Shown here: positions 8,317-15,658 of the stretch, in pieces
How the letters are laid out: every line of letters begins with the position of its first letter
Position numbering within the stretch: the first letter of the stretch is position 1
Source of the DNA: Pelethousia sp034928145
Lineage (GTDB): Bacteria; Bacillota; Clostridia; Christensenellales; CAG-138
NCBI GenBank assembly: GCA_034928145.1
Contig: JAYFPE010000009.1
Location: 1-64,000, forward strand
Direction of reading: 5' to 3'
DNA length: 64,000 nt
The notes under the pieces: generated by a model
What the model saw: only the letters and a program-made list of their open reading frames with translations
Told to the model about the DNA's origin: nothing
The model's database searches: none
Translations under genes and position numbers: made by a program

Positions 8317-9477
8317 ATGGATAACAAAAAGGATAAGGTAAGCCTTCTTCGCGTTATTATCATGGGCGGCGCGTTTATCGGCCTTCTGATCGGCTCCGGC
8401 TTTACCACGGGCCAGGAGATCATGCAGTATTTCGTGAGTTATTGGTATTGGGGCATAGCCGCCGTCGTGCTGATGTTCATATTGTTCGTTTATGTGGGCA
8501 TGAGCTTTGTGGCTGTTGGTTATGAGCAGCAGTTCGAGGAACCAAAAAACATTTATCGCTATTATTGCGGCAAGTACGTAGGCACATTCTTTGATTATTT
8601 CTCCGCCATCTTTCTCTTTATGTCCTTCTGGGTCATGGTAGCGGGCGCAGGCGCGGCTGTAAACCAGCAATTTGGCTGGCCGGGCTGGCTGGGCGGCGTG
8701 GCCATGGGCGCGATCACCCTTATCACCCTCTATTTCGGCTTCAACAAGCTTGTGGATATCATCGGCTGCATCGGGCCTGTGGTATCCGTGCTGGCCATCC
8801 TCCTGGGCATCGCGGGCGTGATGATGAACCCGAGCGGACTGTCCGTCTACAAAGAGACGTTGGCCCCCCTGCTGGAAAACAAGACCGTGCTGCAGGCCGG
8901 TACCAACTGGTTTATGTCCTGCGCCTCGTATGTGGGCTTTTGCATGATGTGGCTGGCCGTTTTTATGACCAACATGGGCAAAACCGCCAACAGCCGCAAG
9001 GAGGCCTTCGGCGGCGCGATCTTCGGCGCGCTGCTCTTCTCCCTGGCTGTGCTGCTGCTGATGTTCGGCCTGGCCGCCAACCTTTCCGAGGTGGCCGGCG
9101 CGCAGATCCCCACCCTGATCATCGCCTCCAAGATCAGCCCGGTTCTGGCCGTGATCTATGCCATCATCGTCTTTACGGAAATCTACACTACCGCAGGGCC
9201 CCTGCTTTGGACGCCCGTCAAGCGCTTTGCGCCGGATGAGAAAAGCGCGCGTTACCGCATTGTATTGCTGGTGCTGGGCGTTATAGGTATCGTGGTGGGC
9301 ATCCTGGTTCCTTTCGACCGCATGATCAACATCGTTTACGTCATCAACGGCTATGTGGGCTTCCTGCTCTTGTTCATGATGATCGTGACCGATATCCGGG
9401 TACGCATCCTCAAGAACCACACGCCCAAGATCGTGCTTGAGCTGGCGGAACAGGCCGACAATAAGGATAAAAAATAG
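8317..9477 (+). CDS. YkvI-family membrane transporter
   Basis: A 386-residue integral membrane protein with about ten hydrophobic helices. The N-terminal segment GGAFIGLLIGSGFTTGQEI, with its broken first helix, is characteristic of YkvI-family members of the APC superfamily. AAAAAGGAG precedes the ATG at 8317. It follows selenoprotein B by 85 bases on the same strand, so it is probably the uptake system for the reductase substrate (an amino acid or N-methylated glycine); this role is inferred from context. A perfect palindromic terminator follows. Confidence 0.8.
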   Translation: MDNKKDKVSLLRVIIMGGAFIGLLIGSGFTTGQEIMQYFVSYWYWGIAAVVLMFILFVYVGMSFVAVGYEQQFEEPKNIYRYYCGKYVGTFFDYFSAIFLFMSFWVMVAGAGAAVNQQFGWPGWLGGVAMGAITLITLYFGFNKLVDIIGCIGPVVSVLAILLGIAGVMMNPSGLSVYKETLAPLLENKTVLQAGTNWFMSCASYVGFCMMWLAVFMTNMGKTANSRKEAFGGAIFGALLFSLAVLLLMFGLAANLSEVAGAQIPTLIIASKISPVLAVIYAIIVFTEIYTTAGPLLWTPVKRFAPDEKSARYRIVLLVLGVIGIVVGILVPFDRMINIVYVINGYVGFLLLFMMIVTDIRVRILKNHTPKIVLELAEQADNKDKK

Positions 9478-9546
9478 CTCCCCTTGTGCGCCATGTTGAT
9501 GATATGCGACCGCCAATATGCGCGCTTTCCAAAGCTCAGGCGAGCT

Positions 9547-9574
9547 AAAACCCCGGCCATATGGCCGGGGTTTT
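9547..9574. terminator. Palindromic terminator after the YkvI-type gene
   Basis: AAAACCCCGGCCAT / ATGGCCGGGGTTTT is a perfect 28-bp palindrome, able to act in both directions. A second copy of its core lies at 9775-9794 beyond repeat copy A. Confidence 0.85.
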
Positions 9575-9579
9575 AGGCT

Positions 9580-9765
9580 GTCAAAAAAGCCCTTGGGGGT
9601 TCGGGGGCCGCAGCCCCCGGAGGTTTTAATCGCCGCCAGCGACAGGTGCGGTGGTGGCGAAAGGCCTTGCGTAGCAAGGGTTTCTCTGCAGGGTTTGCTG
9701 GCCGTGCCCACAGGCACAAGCAAACCCTGTAAGCTCAAAAAAGTGGCCACAGCCACTTTTTTGAC
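9580..9765. repeat. Dispersed intergenic element, copy A
   Basis: A 186-bp element starts GTCAAAAAAG and ends CTTTTTTGAC (inverted ends). Its interior shares blocks with the copy at 21779-22147, including a CTTGGGGGTTCGGGGGCCG block, CGGAGGTTTT, GCAGGGTTTGCT and CAAGCAAACCCTGTAA. It has no credible reading frame. Near-identical palindromic terminators (9547-9574 and 9775-9794) flank it. Confidence 0.75.
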
Positions 9766-9774
9766 GCACTGATA

Positions 9775-9799
9775 CCCCGGCCATATGGCCGGGGGTTTT
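9775..9799. terminator. Second copy of the palindromic terminator
   Basis: CCCCGGCCATATGGCCGGGG followed by GTTTTT. It duplicates the stem at 9551-9570 and bounds repeat copy A on its right side. Confidence 0.8.
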
Positions 9800-9842
9800 T
9801 GGCTGGTCAGGGCTTGCCAAGCCTGCGCCTGGGCATTACAAT

Positions 9843-9870
9843 ATACATAGCGCTATATACATAGCGCTGT
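9843..9870 (+). promoter_or_regulatory. Tandem 14-bp operator-like repeat
   Basis: ATACATAGCGCTAT is followed directly by ATACATAGCGCTGT. Each contains an AGCGCT dyad. They lie about 50 bases upstream of the PfkB kinase gene, a position suited to a LacI- or DeoR-type repressor site; no regulator gene is adjacent. Confidence 0.45.
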
Positions 9871-9918
9871 AAATATATTCAGGAAGGAAAGGCTTCCAGC
9901 CTTAGAATGTGATTTCTT

Positions 9919-10845
9919 ATGCCCATACGCTGCTTCGGTTCTTTAAACCTTGATCATGTTTATTCCGTATCGCATTTCGTCCAGGGCGGGGAGACCATCG
10001 CCGCTAGCGGCCTCTCCGTTTTTTGCGGGGGCAAGGGCCTAAACCAATCCATCGCCCTATCCCGCGCCGGCGCAGAGGTGTTGCATGCGGGCAAGGTAGG
10101 CCGAGATGGCGATATGCTGGTCAGCCTGCTTCGACAAGCCGGGGTGGATACCTCCCGCATCGCCGTCGAGCCGGAGACCCCCACGGGCCATGCCATTATC
10201 CAGGTGGATGAAAAAAGCGGGCAAAACTGCATCATCATCTATGGCGGGGCCAACGCCATGGTAGACCCGGCCTATATTGATTCCGTCCTTGCGGACGCCC
10301 GGCCCGGCGAACTGGCCTTGTTCCAAAACGAGATTAGCAGCCTGGCCTATGCCATCCGGCGCTGCCGGGAAGCTGGCCTGCGGGTAGCCTTCAACCCTTC
10401 TCCCTGCATGGGCGCCGCCCTGGATAAAAGCCTTTACGCCGATGTGGATTGGCTCATCCTCAACGAAATCGAGGGGAGCCTGCTTACCGGTGAAACCGAA
10501 CCCGCCCGCATCTGCCAAAAGCTGCGGCAAAAAAACCCGGGCTGCCGGGTCGTGCTCACGTTGGGCAAGGAGGGCGCTATGTATGCCGGCGAGGACGGAA
10601 CGCTATGCCAACGCGCTTACCGTGTGCAAGCCGTGGATACCACCGGCGCGGGGGATACCTTTACGGGCTTTTTCCTTGCTTGCGCCGCACAGGGCATGGA
10701 AATAGGCACGGCCTTAGACCTGGCTAGCCGGGCGGCGGCGATTTCTGTATCCCGCAAGGGCGCGGCGGTTTCTATCCCCACCATGGAGGAAGTGCGCGCG
10801 GCCAAGCTGGCAACCAATGATCTTCCGCAAGCCATTTTTGATTGA
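9919..10845 (+). CDS. PfkB-family carbohydrate kinase (ribokinase-like)
   Basis: A 308-residue cytosolic sugar kinase. The N-terminal substrate lid is followed by FCGGKGLNQSIALSRAGAEV (about residues 36-55, PfkB signature 1); the C-terminal VDTTGAGDTFTGFF (about 238-251) supplies the anion hole and catalytic Asp (GAGD). The general layout is closest to ribokinase. It lies 18 bases before a GatZ/KbaZ-type gene, so it could supply a phosphorylated ketose such as tagatose-6-phosphate; this is inference. No good SD is visible before the ATG; a small hairpin (GGAAG/CTTCC, 9883-9898) lies upstream, so the exact start is less certain. Confidence 0.85.
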   Translation: MPIRCFGSLNLDHVYSVSHFVQGGETIAASGLSVFCGGKGLNQSIALSRAGAEVLHAGKVGRDGDMLVSLLRQAGVDTSRIAVEPETPTGHAIIQVDEKSGQNCIIIYGGANAMVDPAYIDSVLADARPGELALFQNEISSLAYAIRRCREAGLRVAFNPSPCMGAALDKSLYADVDWLILNEIEGSLLTGETEPARICQKLRQKNPGCRVVLTLGKEGAMYAGEDGTLCQRAYRVQAVDTTGAGDTFTGFFLACAAQGMEIGTALDLASRAAAISVSRKGAAVSIPTMEEVRAAKLATNDLPQAIFD

Positions 10846-10863
10846 TATAAGGAGTTTTCAGCT

Positions 10864-12189
10864 ATGCATCCATTGATGACCATTCTCGATAGCCAGAAGC
10901 GGGGCATACCCGCGGGGCTCTATTCCTGCTGCAGCGCCAACGAATATGTGCTGCGCGCGGCGCTGGCCCGCGCCAAGCGCTATGATACCCCCGTGCTCAT
11001 CGAGGCCACGGCCAACCAGGTTAACCAATACGGCGGCTATACGGGCATGCTGCCCGCGGATTTCTATGCCTACGTCCTACGCCTTTGTTCGGAATATGGA
11101 CTGCCCGAGAGCCAGGTCATCCTGGGGGGCGACCATCTCGGCCCCCTTACCTGGACGGATCTGCCCGAGGCGGAGGCCATGCGCCGGGCCGAGGCGCTGG
11201 TATCGCTCTTTGTAGAGGCCGGCTTCACCAAGATCCATTTGGACACCAGCATGCGGCTGGCGTCGGATAGCCGCAGCGAACGCCTGGCGGACGATGTCAT
11301 AGCCGCCCGCGGCGCGCGGCTATGCAAGGCCGCGGAGGAAGCTTACGCAAAACGGCTGGCCCAGCATCCCGGCAGCGTTGCCCCCGTATACGTCATCGGC
11401 AGCGAGGTGCCCATTCCCGGCGGCGCGCAGGAGGCGGAGGAGAGCATAGAGGTCACCAAGCCCTCGGATTGCCTGGCCACCTATGCGGCATTTCAGGCCG
11501 CCTTTTTGGAGTTGGGCCTCACCGATGCCTGGCGGCGGGTAATCGGCCTGGTGGTGCAGCCCGGCGTGGAGTTTGGAGACGGCGATGTTTTTCTTTACGA
11601 TAGCGCCAAGGCTGCGGCCCTAACGGCCTGCCTTAAGGAACTGCCCCTGGTTTTTGAGGGGCATTCGACGGACTATCAAACGCCGGCCAGCCTGCGGGCC
11701 ATGGTGCAGGATGGCATCGCCCTCCTCAAGGTCGGCCCGGCCCTCACCTTTGCCCTGCGGGAAGGGCTATTCGCCCTGGAAGCCATGGAAAAGGAGATAT
11801 ATGGCGGCACGGGCCTGCACCTGAGCGAGGTAAGGGCCGTGCTGGAGCATACCATGCTGCAAAGCCCGGGCGATTGGATCAAGCATTACCACGGGGACGG
11901 CAACGCCACCCGTTTTGCCAGGGCCTACAGCTTCTCCGACCGGGCCCGCTACTACCTGCCCAAGCCCGCCGTGGATAAAGCCGTGGCCCGCCTGCTGCAA
12001 AACCTTGCCGCGCAGCCGCTGCCGCTCTCCCTCATCAGCCAGTATATGCCCATGCAATACCCCCGGGTGCGCGCGGGCGAGCTGGCCAACAACCCGGTGG
12101 CGCTGCTGCTGGACCGGGTAGGCGATTGCATCGACGAATATTATTACGCCACCCTCCTGCCTGCCTGGCCCGCGGCGCACCAAAGCTAA
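10864..12189 (+). CDS. gatZ: GatZ/KbaZ-type subunit of class II D-tagatose-bisphosphate aldolase
   Basis: A 441-residue protein of the GatZ/KbaZ family. Diagnostic segments are the N-terminal SQKRGIPAGLYSCCSANEYV, VLIEATANQVNQYGGYTGM and VILGGDHLGPLTW. In the known system this subunit lacks the zinc site and is needed for full activity and stability of the catalytic GatY/KbaY aldolase. AAGGAG precedes the ATG, 18 bases after the kinase. The nearest GatY/KbaY candidate is the class II aldolase encoded convergently at 12298-13146. Whether they form one enzyme is not shown by the sequence. Confidence 0.85.
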   Translation: MHPLMTILDSQKRGIPAGLYSCCSANEYVLRAALARAKRYDTPVLIEATANQVNQYGGYTGMLPADFYAYVLRLCSEYGLPESQVILGGDHLGPLTWTDLPEAEAMRRAEALVSLFVEAGFTKIHLDTSMRLASDSRSERLADDVIAARGARLCKAAEEAYAKRLAQHPGSVAPVYVIGSEVPIPGGAQEAEESIEVTKPSDCLATYAAFQAAFLELGLTDAWRRVIGLVVQPGVEFGDGDVFLYDSAKAAALTACLKELPLVFEGHSTDYQTPASLRAMVQDGIALLKVGPALTFALREGLFALEAMEKEIYGGTGLHLSEVRAVLEHTMLQSPGDWIKHYHGDGNATRFARAYSFSDRARYYLPKPAVDKAVARLLQNLAAQPLPLSLISQYMPMQYPRVRAGELANNPVALLLDRVGDCIDEYYYATLLPAWPAAHQS

Positions 12190-12209
12190 AGACCTGGCTG
12201 CAACATAAC

Positions 12210-12243
12210 AAAGCCCGGCGCAGATTCTGCACCGGGCTTTGTT
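12210..12243. terminator. Bidirectional terminator between convergent units
   Basis: AAAGCCCGG and CCGGGCTTT pair, with an inner GCAG/CTGC extension around an ATT loop. It separates the gatZ-type gene (+) from the convergent aldolase gene (-). Confidence 0.85.
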
Positions 12244-12297
12244 TGTTCAAAAAACTCCGCAAGGGAGAGGGGGTCAATAGACGCTTTTGTCATGCGC

Positions 12298-13146
12298 TTA
12301 TACGGTCATGGTGCAAAGCTGCATCTTCTGGCGCAGGTAATCGATCAGGGCCGCCTGCACAACCTCGGGGGTACGGAAGAAATCCGGCTCCGGATCGGCA
12401 TAGTATTTTTTCAGGGTCTGTCCATAGAGCCAGAAATACTCCGTGCCCACGTTGAACTTGTTGATGCCCTCACGGAAGGCGACGGCCAACTGGTCATCCG
12501 GGATGCCGCTGCCGCCATGGAGCACCAGGGGCACATCGGTAGCCGCGTTGATATCGCGCAGGCGCTGGAGATCCAGCTTGGGCGTTTCTTTATAGAAGCC
12601 GTGGGCGCTGCCGATGGCCACGGCCACGCTGTCGCAATGGGCTTGCTCGCAGAAAGCGGCGGCAACCTCCGGCTTGGTATACATATCCTCGTCGCTCTGA
12701 TCCGTAATGGTAGCGGCAAAACCTACGCGGCCCAGCTCCGCCTCAACCTCGGCCCCCATCTGGTGCGCCTGATCGGCCACGGCGCGCGTGCGCACGATGT
12801 TTTCTTCCACGGGGAGCATGGAGCCGTCATACATCACGGAAGAGAAACCGTCGCGTACGGCCGCAAGGATATATGCCGGATCCGTGCAATGATCCAAATG
12901 CAGGCCCACGGGAACCTTGACATTGCGGGCAATGGATTTGACCGTTTCCGCAAAGCTCTTGGGGTTGCACCAATTGTTCTTTTGCGCGTGCTCAGGGTAG
13001 AGCATGATGATCACGGGCTTGCGCAGTTCCTCCGCCACCGTGATGGCGGCGTATATGTTGTTATAGTCAGAGCAATTGAAGGCAATGGCTGATGTCTTCG
13101 CCCTATCCGCCATTTTCAGGATGTCACTGACTTTTTCGAGGCTCAT
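12298..13146 (-). CDS. Class II fructose/tagatose-bisphosphate aldolase family protein
   Basis: A 282-residue zinc aldolase of the FbaA/GatY/KbaY family. Catalytic and metal residues are recognisable: VGLHLDHCTD (catalytic Asp and first zinc His), EVEAELGRVG (Glu region), AIGSAHGFYK (zinc His) and VLHGGSGIPD (zinc His and phosphate-binding Gly-Ser). Such enzymes cleave a ketose phosphate to DHAP plus an aldehyde. It is the last gene of the ABC transporter / DhaK-like / DeoR / DhaL operon. AAGGAG lies nine bases before the ATG. The substrate could be a ketose-1-phosphate made by the DhaK-like kinase or tagatose-1,6-bisphosphate with the convergent GatZ; both are inference. Confidence 0.88.
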   Translation of the reverse strand: MSLEKVSDILKMADRAKTSAIAFNCSDYNNIYAAITVAEELRKPVIIMLYPEHAQKNNWCNPKSFAETVKSIARNVKVPVGLHLDHCTDPAYILAAVRDGFSSVMYDGSMLPVEENIVRTRAVADQAHQMGAEVEAELGRVGFAATITDQSDEDMYTKPEVAAAFCEQAHCDSVAVAIGSAHGFYKETPKLDLQRLRDINAATDVPLVLHGGSGIPDDQLAVAFREGINKFNVGTEYFWLYGQTLKKYYADPEPDFFRTPEVVQAALIDYLRQKMQLCTMTV

Positions 13147-13195
13147 TGTTGTTTTCTCCTTTATGTTTGTTAAGAATATTTCGCGCCGCTGGGGC

Positions 13196-13834
13196 CTACA
13201 GGCCGTTTACGGAATCGCTCATGCCTTTGAAAATGAGGGAAAGGGATATCGCGCCCGGATCTGGCAGGCCCAGGGTTTTTTCGCGGAAGTTTTTGGATCG
13301 GCCCTTGCGGGAGATCATGGCCTTGGTGTTTTCCACGCCTTGGAGCGCCCCCGCGTAAGCCGCCTGAAGCATCAGGCCCGCGTCGTCCGTTTCCAACCGC
13401 CGCTGCCGCATGGCTTCCACGGCGGGCAGCAGGGCGTCCAGCATGGTCTTATCGCCGGGCTCGGTGCGCCCGCGCTTGGCTATGGAAGCGGCGCCCGCCT
13501 CAAAAAAAGCGATCAACGCATCCGCATCCATATCCCGCCTGCCGCGCACGCCCTCATAGCCGGCAATGAACAGCGTGCCGAAGATGACTCCCGAAGCGCC
13601 GCCCATGGTTTTGACCAGGATAAGCCCAGCATCCCGCATGAGGGCATAAATATCTTCATATTGGTTATGGCCCAGGGCCTCGCAAAGGGCGGAAAATCCA
13701 GCCCGCATGCCGACGCCCTGGTCGCCGTCGCCCATAGCCGTATCCAGCGCCGTAAGCCGCGGCTCGCTCTCGATGATACGGCCGCCGGCCGTGATCAGGG
13801 CGGCCTGCAATTGTGCCACTTGGAGGGTGCGCAT
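13196..13834 (-). CDS. dhaL: DhaL-type ATP-binding kinase subunit
   Basis: A 212-residue all-helical subunit that binds Mg-ADP/ATP for the dihydroxyacetone-kinase family. The acidic nucleotide site appears as LTALDTAMGDGDQGVGM near the N-terminus, with the conserved GGASGVIFGTLF loop further on. The ATG at 13834 is preferred because it follows the DeoR stop by four bases behind AAGGGG. The partner is the DhaK-like protein encoded two genes upstream. No PTS DhaM subunit is seen, so direct ATP use is expected if functional. The DeoR gene is inserted between the two kinase subunits, which is unusual. Confidence 0.88.
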   Translation of the reverse strand: MRTLQVAQLQAALITAGGRIIESEPRLTALDTAMGDGDQGVGMRAGFSALCEALGHNQYEDIYALMRDAGLILVKTMGGASGVIFGTLFIAGYEGVRGRRDMDADALIAFFEAGAASIAKRGRTEPGDKTMLDALLPAVEAMRQRRLETDDAGLMLQAAYAGALQGVENTKAMISRKGRSKNFREKTLGLPDPGAISLSLIFKGMSDSVNGL

Positions 13835-13838
13835 TTCG

Positions 13839-14633
13839 TCAGGCCCCCTTCCCTTCCTCATCGCCCGCAAAGATCACGGTGGTTTTCGGATCCAGCGAGT
13901 CGAAAGCGAAATCGCTCTCGCGCGCTTCGCTATCCGTGATAAGGTAGTCGCAAGCGGCATCCACCCGCGCCAGGTATACCCGGCCGAATTTGGTGTTATC
14001 CGCCAAGATGAAGGATTGGTTGGAGGCGGCCATGGCTAAGACCTTGGTCTCCGCATCTTCAAAGCGGGGCGTTGAATAACCAAAGTCCTCGTCGATGCCG
14101 TTGATGCCGACAAAGCACTTATCCACCCGTACCTCCTTGATAAAGCGGCTGGTAATATGCCCCTCCACCGTATTGTGGGAAAAGTTCACCACGCCGCCCG
14201 GCATGATGACCCGGCAATTCTTCAGGCCGGAAAGGGCAACGATCGCCAAGGGCGAGGTGGCGATAACGATGAGGTTCTCCTTTTCGCCGGCTGCCAGGAG
14301 CTTGGTCAGCTCATAAACGGTGCTGGAGCCATCCAGCAGGATGGTATCATAATCGTTGATGTATCTATAGGCGGCCGCCGCGATGGCTTTTTTGGCGGGC
14401 AGCATACGCTCCTCCGCCATCAACTCCGGCACCTTGATGCTTTTCCCCACCGGGTAATAGGCCATAGCGCCGCCGTGGGTGCGCACGATTTTACGCTGCT
14501 TGTGCAGCTCCTCCAGGTCCCGCCGAACCGTCACCTCGGAAATATTAAGGAGCTTGCTCAGCTGCTGAACGCGCATGGATCTTTCCTTGCAGATAATATC
14601 GTATATTTTTTGCTGCCGTTCCTCCGCAAACAT
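13839..14633 (-). CDS. DeoR-family transcriptional regulator
   Basis: A 264-residue repressor-type protein. The N-terminal winged helix-turn-helix reads ERQQKIYDIICKERSMRVQQL, then LNISEVTVRRDLEEL and an IVRTHGGAM wing. The C-terminal sugar-phosphate sensor domain contains ILLDGSSTVYELTKLL and the conserved C-terminal TD/AD blocks (FILADNTKFGRV, LITDSEA). It is embedded in the ABC transporter/DhaKL/aldolase operon and probably regulates it, with a phosphorylated sugar as effector; this is inferred from family and position. Confidence 0.9.
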   Translation of the reverse strand: MFAEERQQKIYDIICKERSMRVQQLSKLLNISEVTVRRDLEELHKQRKIVRTHGGAMAYYPVGKSIKVPELMAEERMLPAKKAIAAAAYRYINDYDTILLDGSSTVYELTKLLAAGEKENLIVIATSPLAIVALSGLKNCRVIMPGGVVNFSHNTVEGHITSRFIKEVRVDKCFVGINGIDEDFGYSTPRFEDAETKVLAMAASNQSFILADNTKFGRVYLARVDAACDYLITDSEARESDFAFDSLDPKTTVIFAGDEEGKGA

Positions 14634-14657
14634 GCTTCGCCCCTCCGCTCTCTCGTT

Positions 14658-15617
14658 TTAAAGGATAAATCCGTCCGTATAGCACGTGCCGGCCAGCAGC
14701 CGCTCCTGCTCCGCGTCCGCGCAAAGGATGGTTACGCTGTAGCCGTACACATCCTCGATATTAGAAAAGTTCCCTACCCGCATCTGCGCCAGCGAATGCG
14801 TTGGCGCAAGCTCGCCATGCAGGAGGTTAGCAAAGATATAGCCATCCGCATAGCTGGTATTACGCAGGCGGTTCACCAACACATAGAGCCTTTCGTGCTG
14901 CCGGGGTTCCAAGTCGCTTAGGAGCATGCGGCAGGTCTCCTTGGCGCACAGCGGCATATCCATGTGGGAGGCGGAGCAAACCGCCCCCTCTCCGGAAAAG
15001 CCCGCGCCATAGGAGATGCAGTTCTTCTGGAAATCCACATATACGCTCAGCGTGCCCAGGCGCAGGTTGGCCCGGCGCAGGGCTTGTGCCGTTTCAGAAA
15101 GGGACATGCCGGCCTCTGCGCAATTGGCAGCCATTTTGATGAGATAGGCGATGCCGCAGCGGCCGCAACGCGCGCTGCGCTCCTCCCCCACGGCGGAAGC
15201 GATATCATCCGTTACCAGAACGCTTTCTACCGGAATACCGTCCATCTGCAAAAACTCCGCGGCCATATCGTTATTGAGATAATCGCCCGCAAAGTTGTTG
15301 TAAAGGAAGAGGACGCCTTTTTTCGGGCCTACCTGCTTGCCCGTTTCATAGAGCGTGTAGGCGTTAGGCGCGGCAAACGGCGCGCCAATCACGGCCGCAT
15401 CCGCCAGCCCCCGGCTCACATACCCCGGGAAAAGCGGGCCGTTGCCGCCGCCGCCGCTAATGATGATGGCGAAGCGCTCCGCCTCAAAATCGCTGCGCAC
15501 GATCGCGCCCGCATGTTTCGTGGCGATGAGGGGCCGGTAACGCTCCGGCATGGCCAAGCCCATGCCCTGGAAAAAATCCGCGGCAAAGTAATCCATCCGG
15601 CTCGTATTCCAAATCAT
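14658..15617 (-). CDS. Divergent DhaK-type kinase subunit lacking the substrate histidines
   Basis: A 319-residue homologue of the dihydroxyacetone-binding subunit DhaK. The fold-defining motifs are present: IIISGGGG, PGYVSRGLADAAVIGAPF, VLFLYNNFAGD with the catalytic Asp112, VESVLVTDDIAS and a GRCGIA segment. However, the GGGSGHEP loop that carries the first substrate His in E. coli DhaK reads GGGGNGP (Asn59, one residue shorter), and the GIHGEPG loop that carries the covalent hemiaminal His reads GAGFSGEG (Ser208). It therefore cannot bind dihydroxyacetone in the classical way. It may act on a longer ketose, or may have become a non-catalytic sugar sensor. It follows the ABC permease gene and precedes DeoR and DhaL. 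Confidence 0.8.
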   Translation of the reverse strand: MIWNTSRMDYFAADFFQGMGLAMPERYRPLIATKHAGAIVRSDFEAERFAIIISGGGGNGPLFPGYVSRGLADAAVIGAPFAAPNAYTLYETGKQVGPKKGVLFLYNNFAGDYLNNDMAAEFLQMDGIPVESVLVTDDIASAVGEERSARCGRCGIAYLIKMAANCAEAGMSLSETAQALRRANLRLGTLSVYVDFQKNCISYGAGFSGEGAVCSASHMDMPLCAKETCRMLLSDLEPRQHERLYVLVNRLRNTSYADGYIFANLLHGELAPTHSLAQMRVGNFSNIEDVYGYSVTILCADAEQERLLAGTCYTDGFIL

Positions 15618-15658
15618 AGCGTGCGCCTCCCGCGGCCCTTTGCCGCCTTTGCCTATCG

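Noticed and set aside
9580..9765. Repeat copies as riboswitches or structured RNAs
   Set aside because: The four copies share blocks in different combinations and lie downstream of genes next to terminators rather than in 5' leaders.
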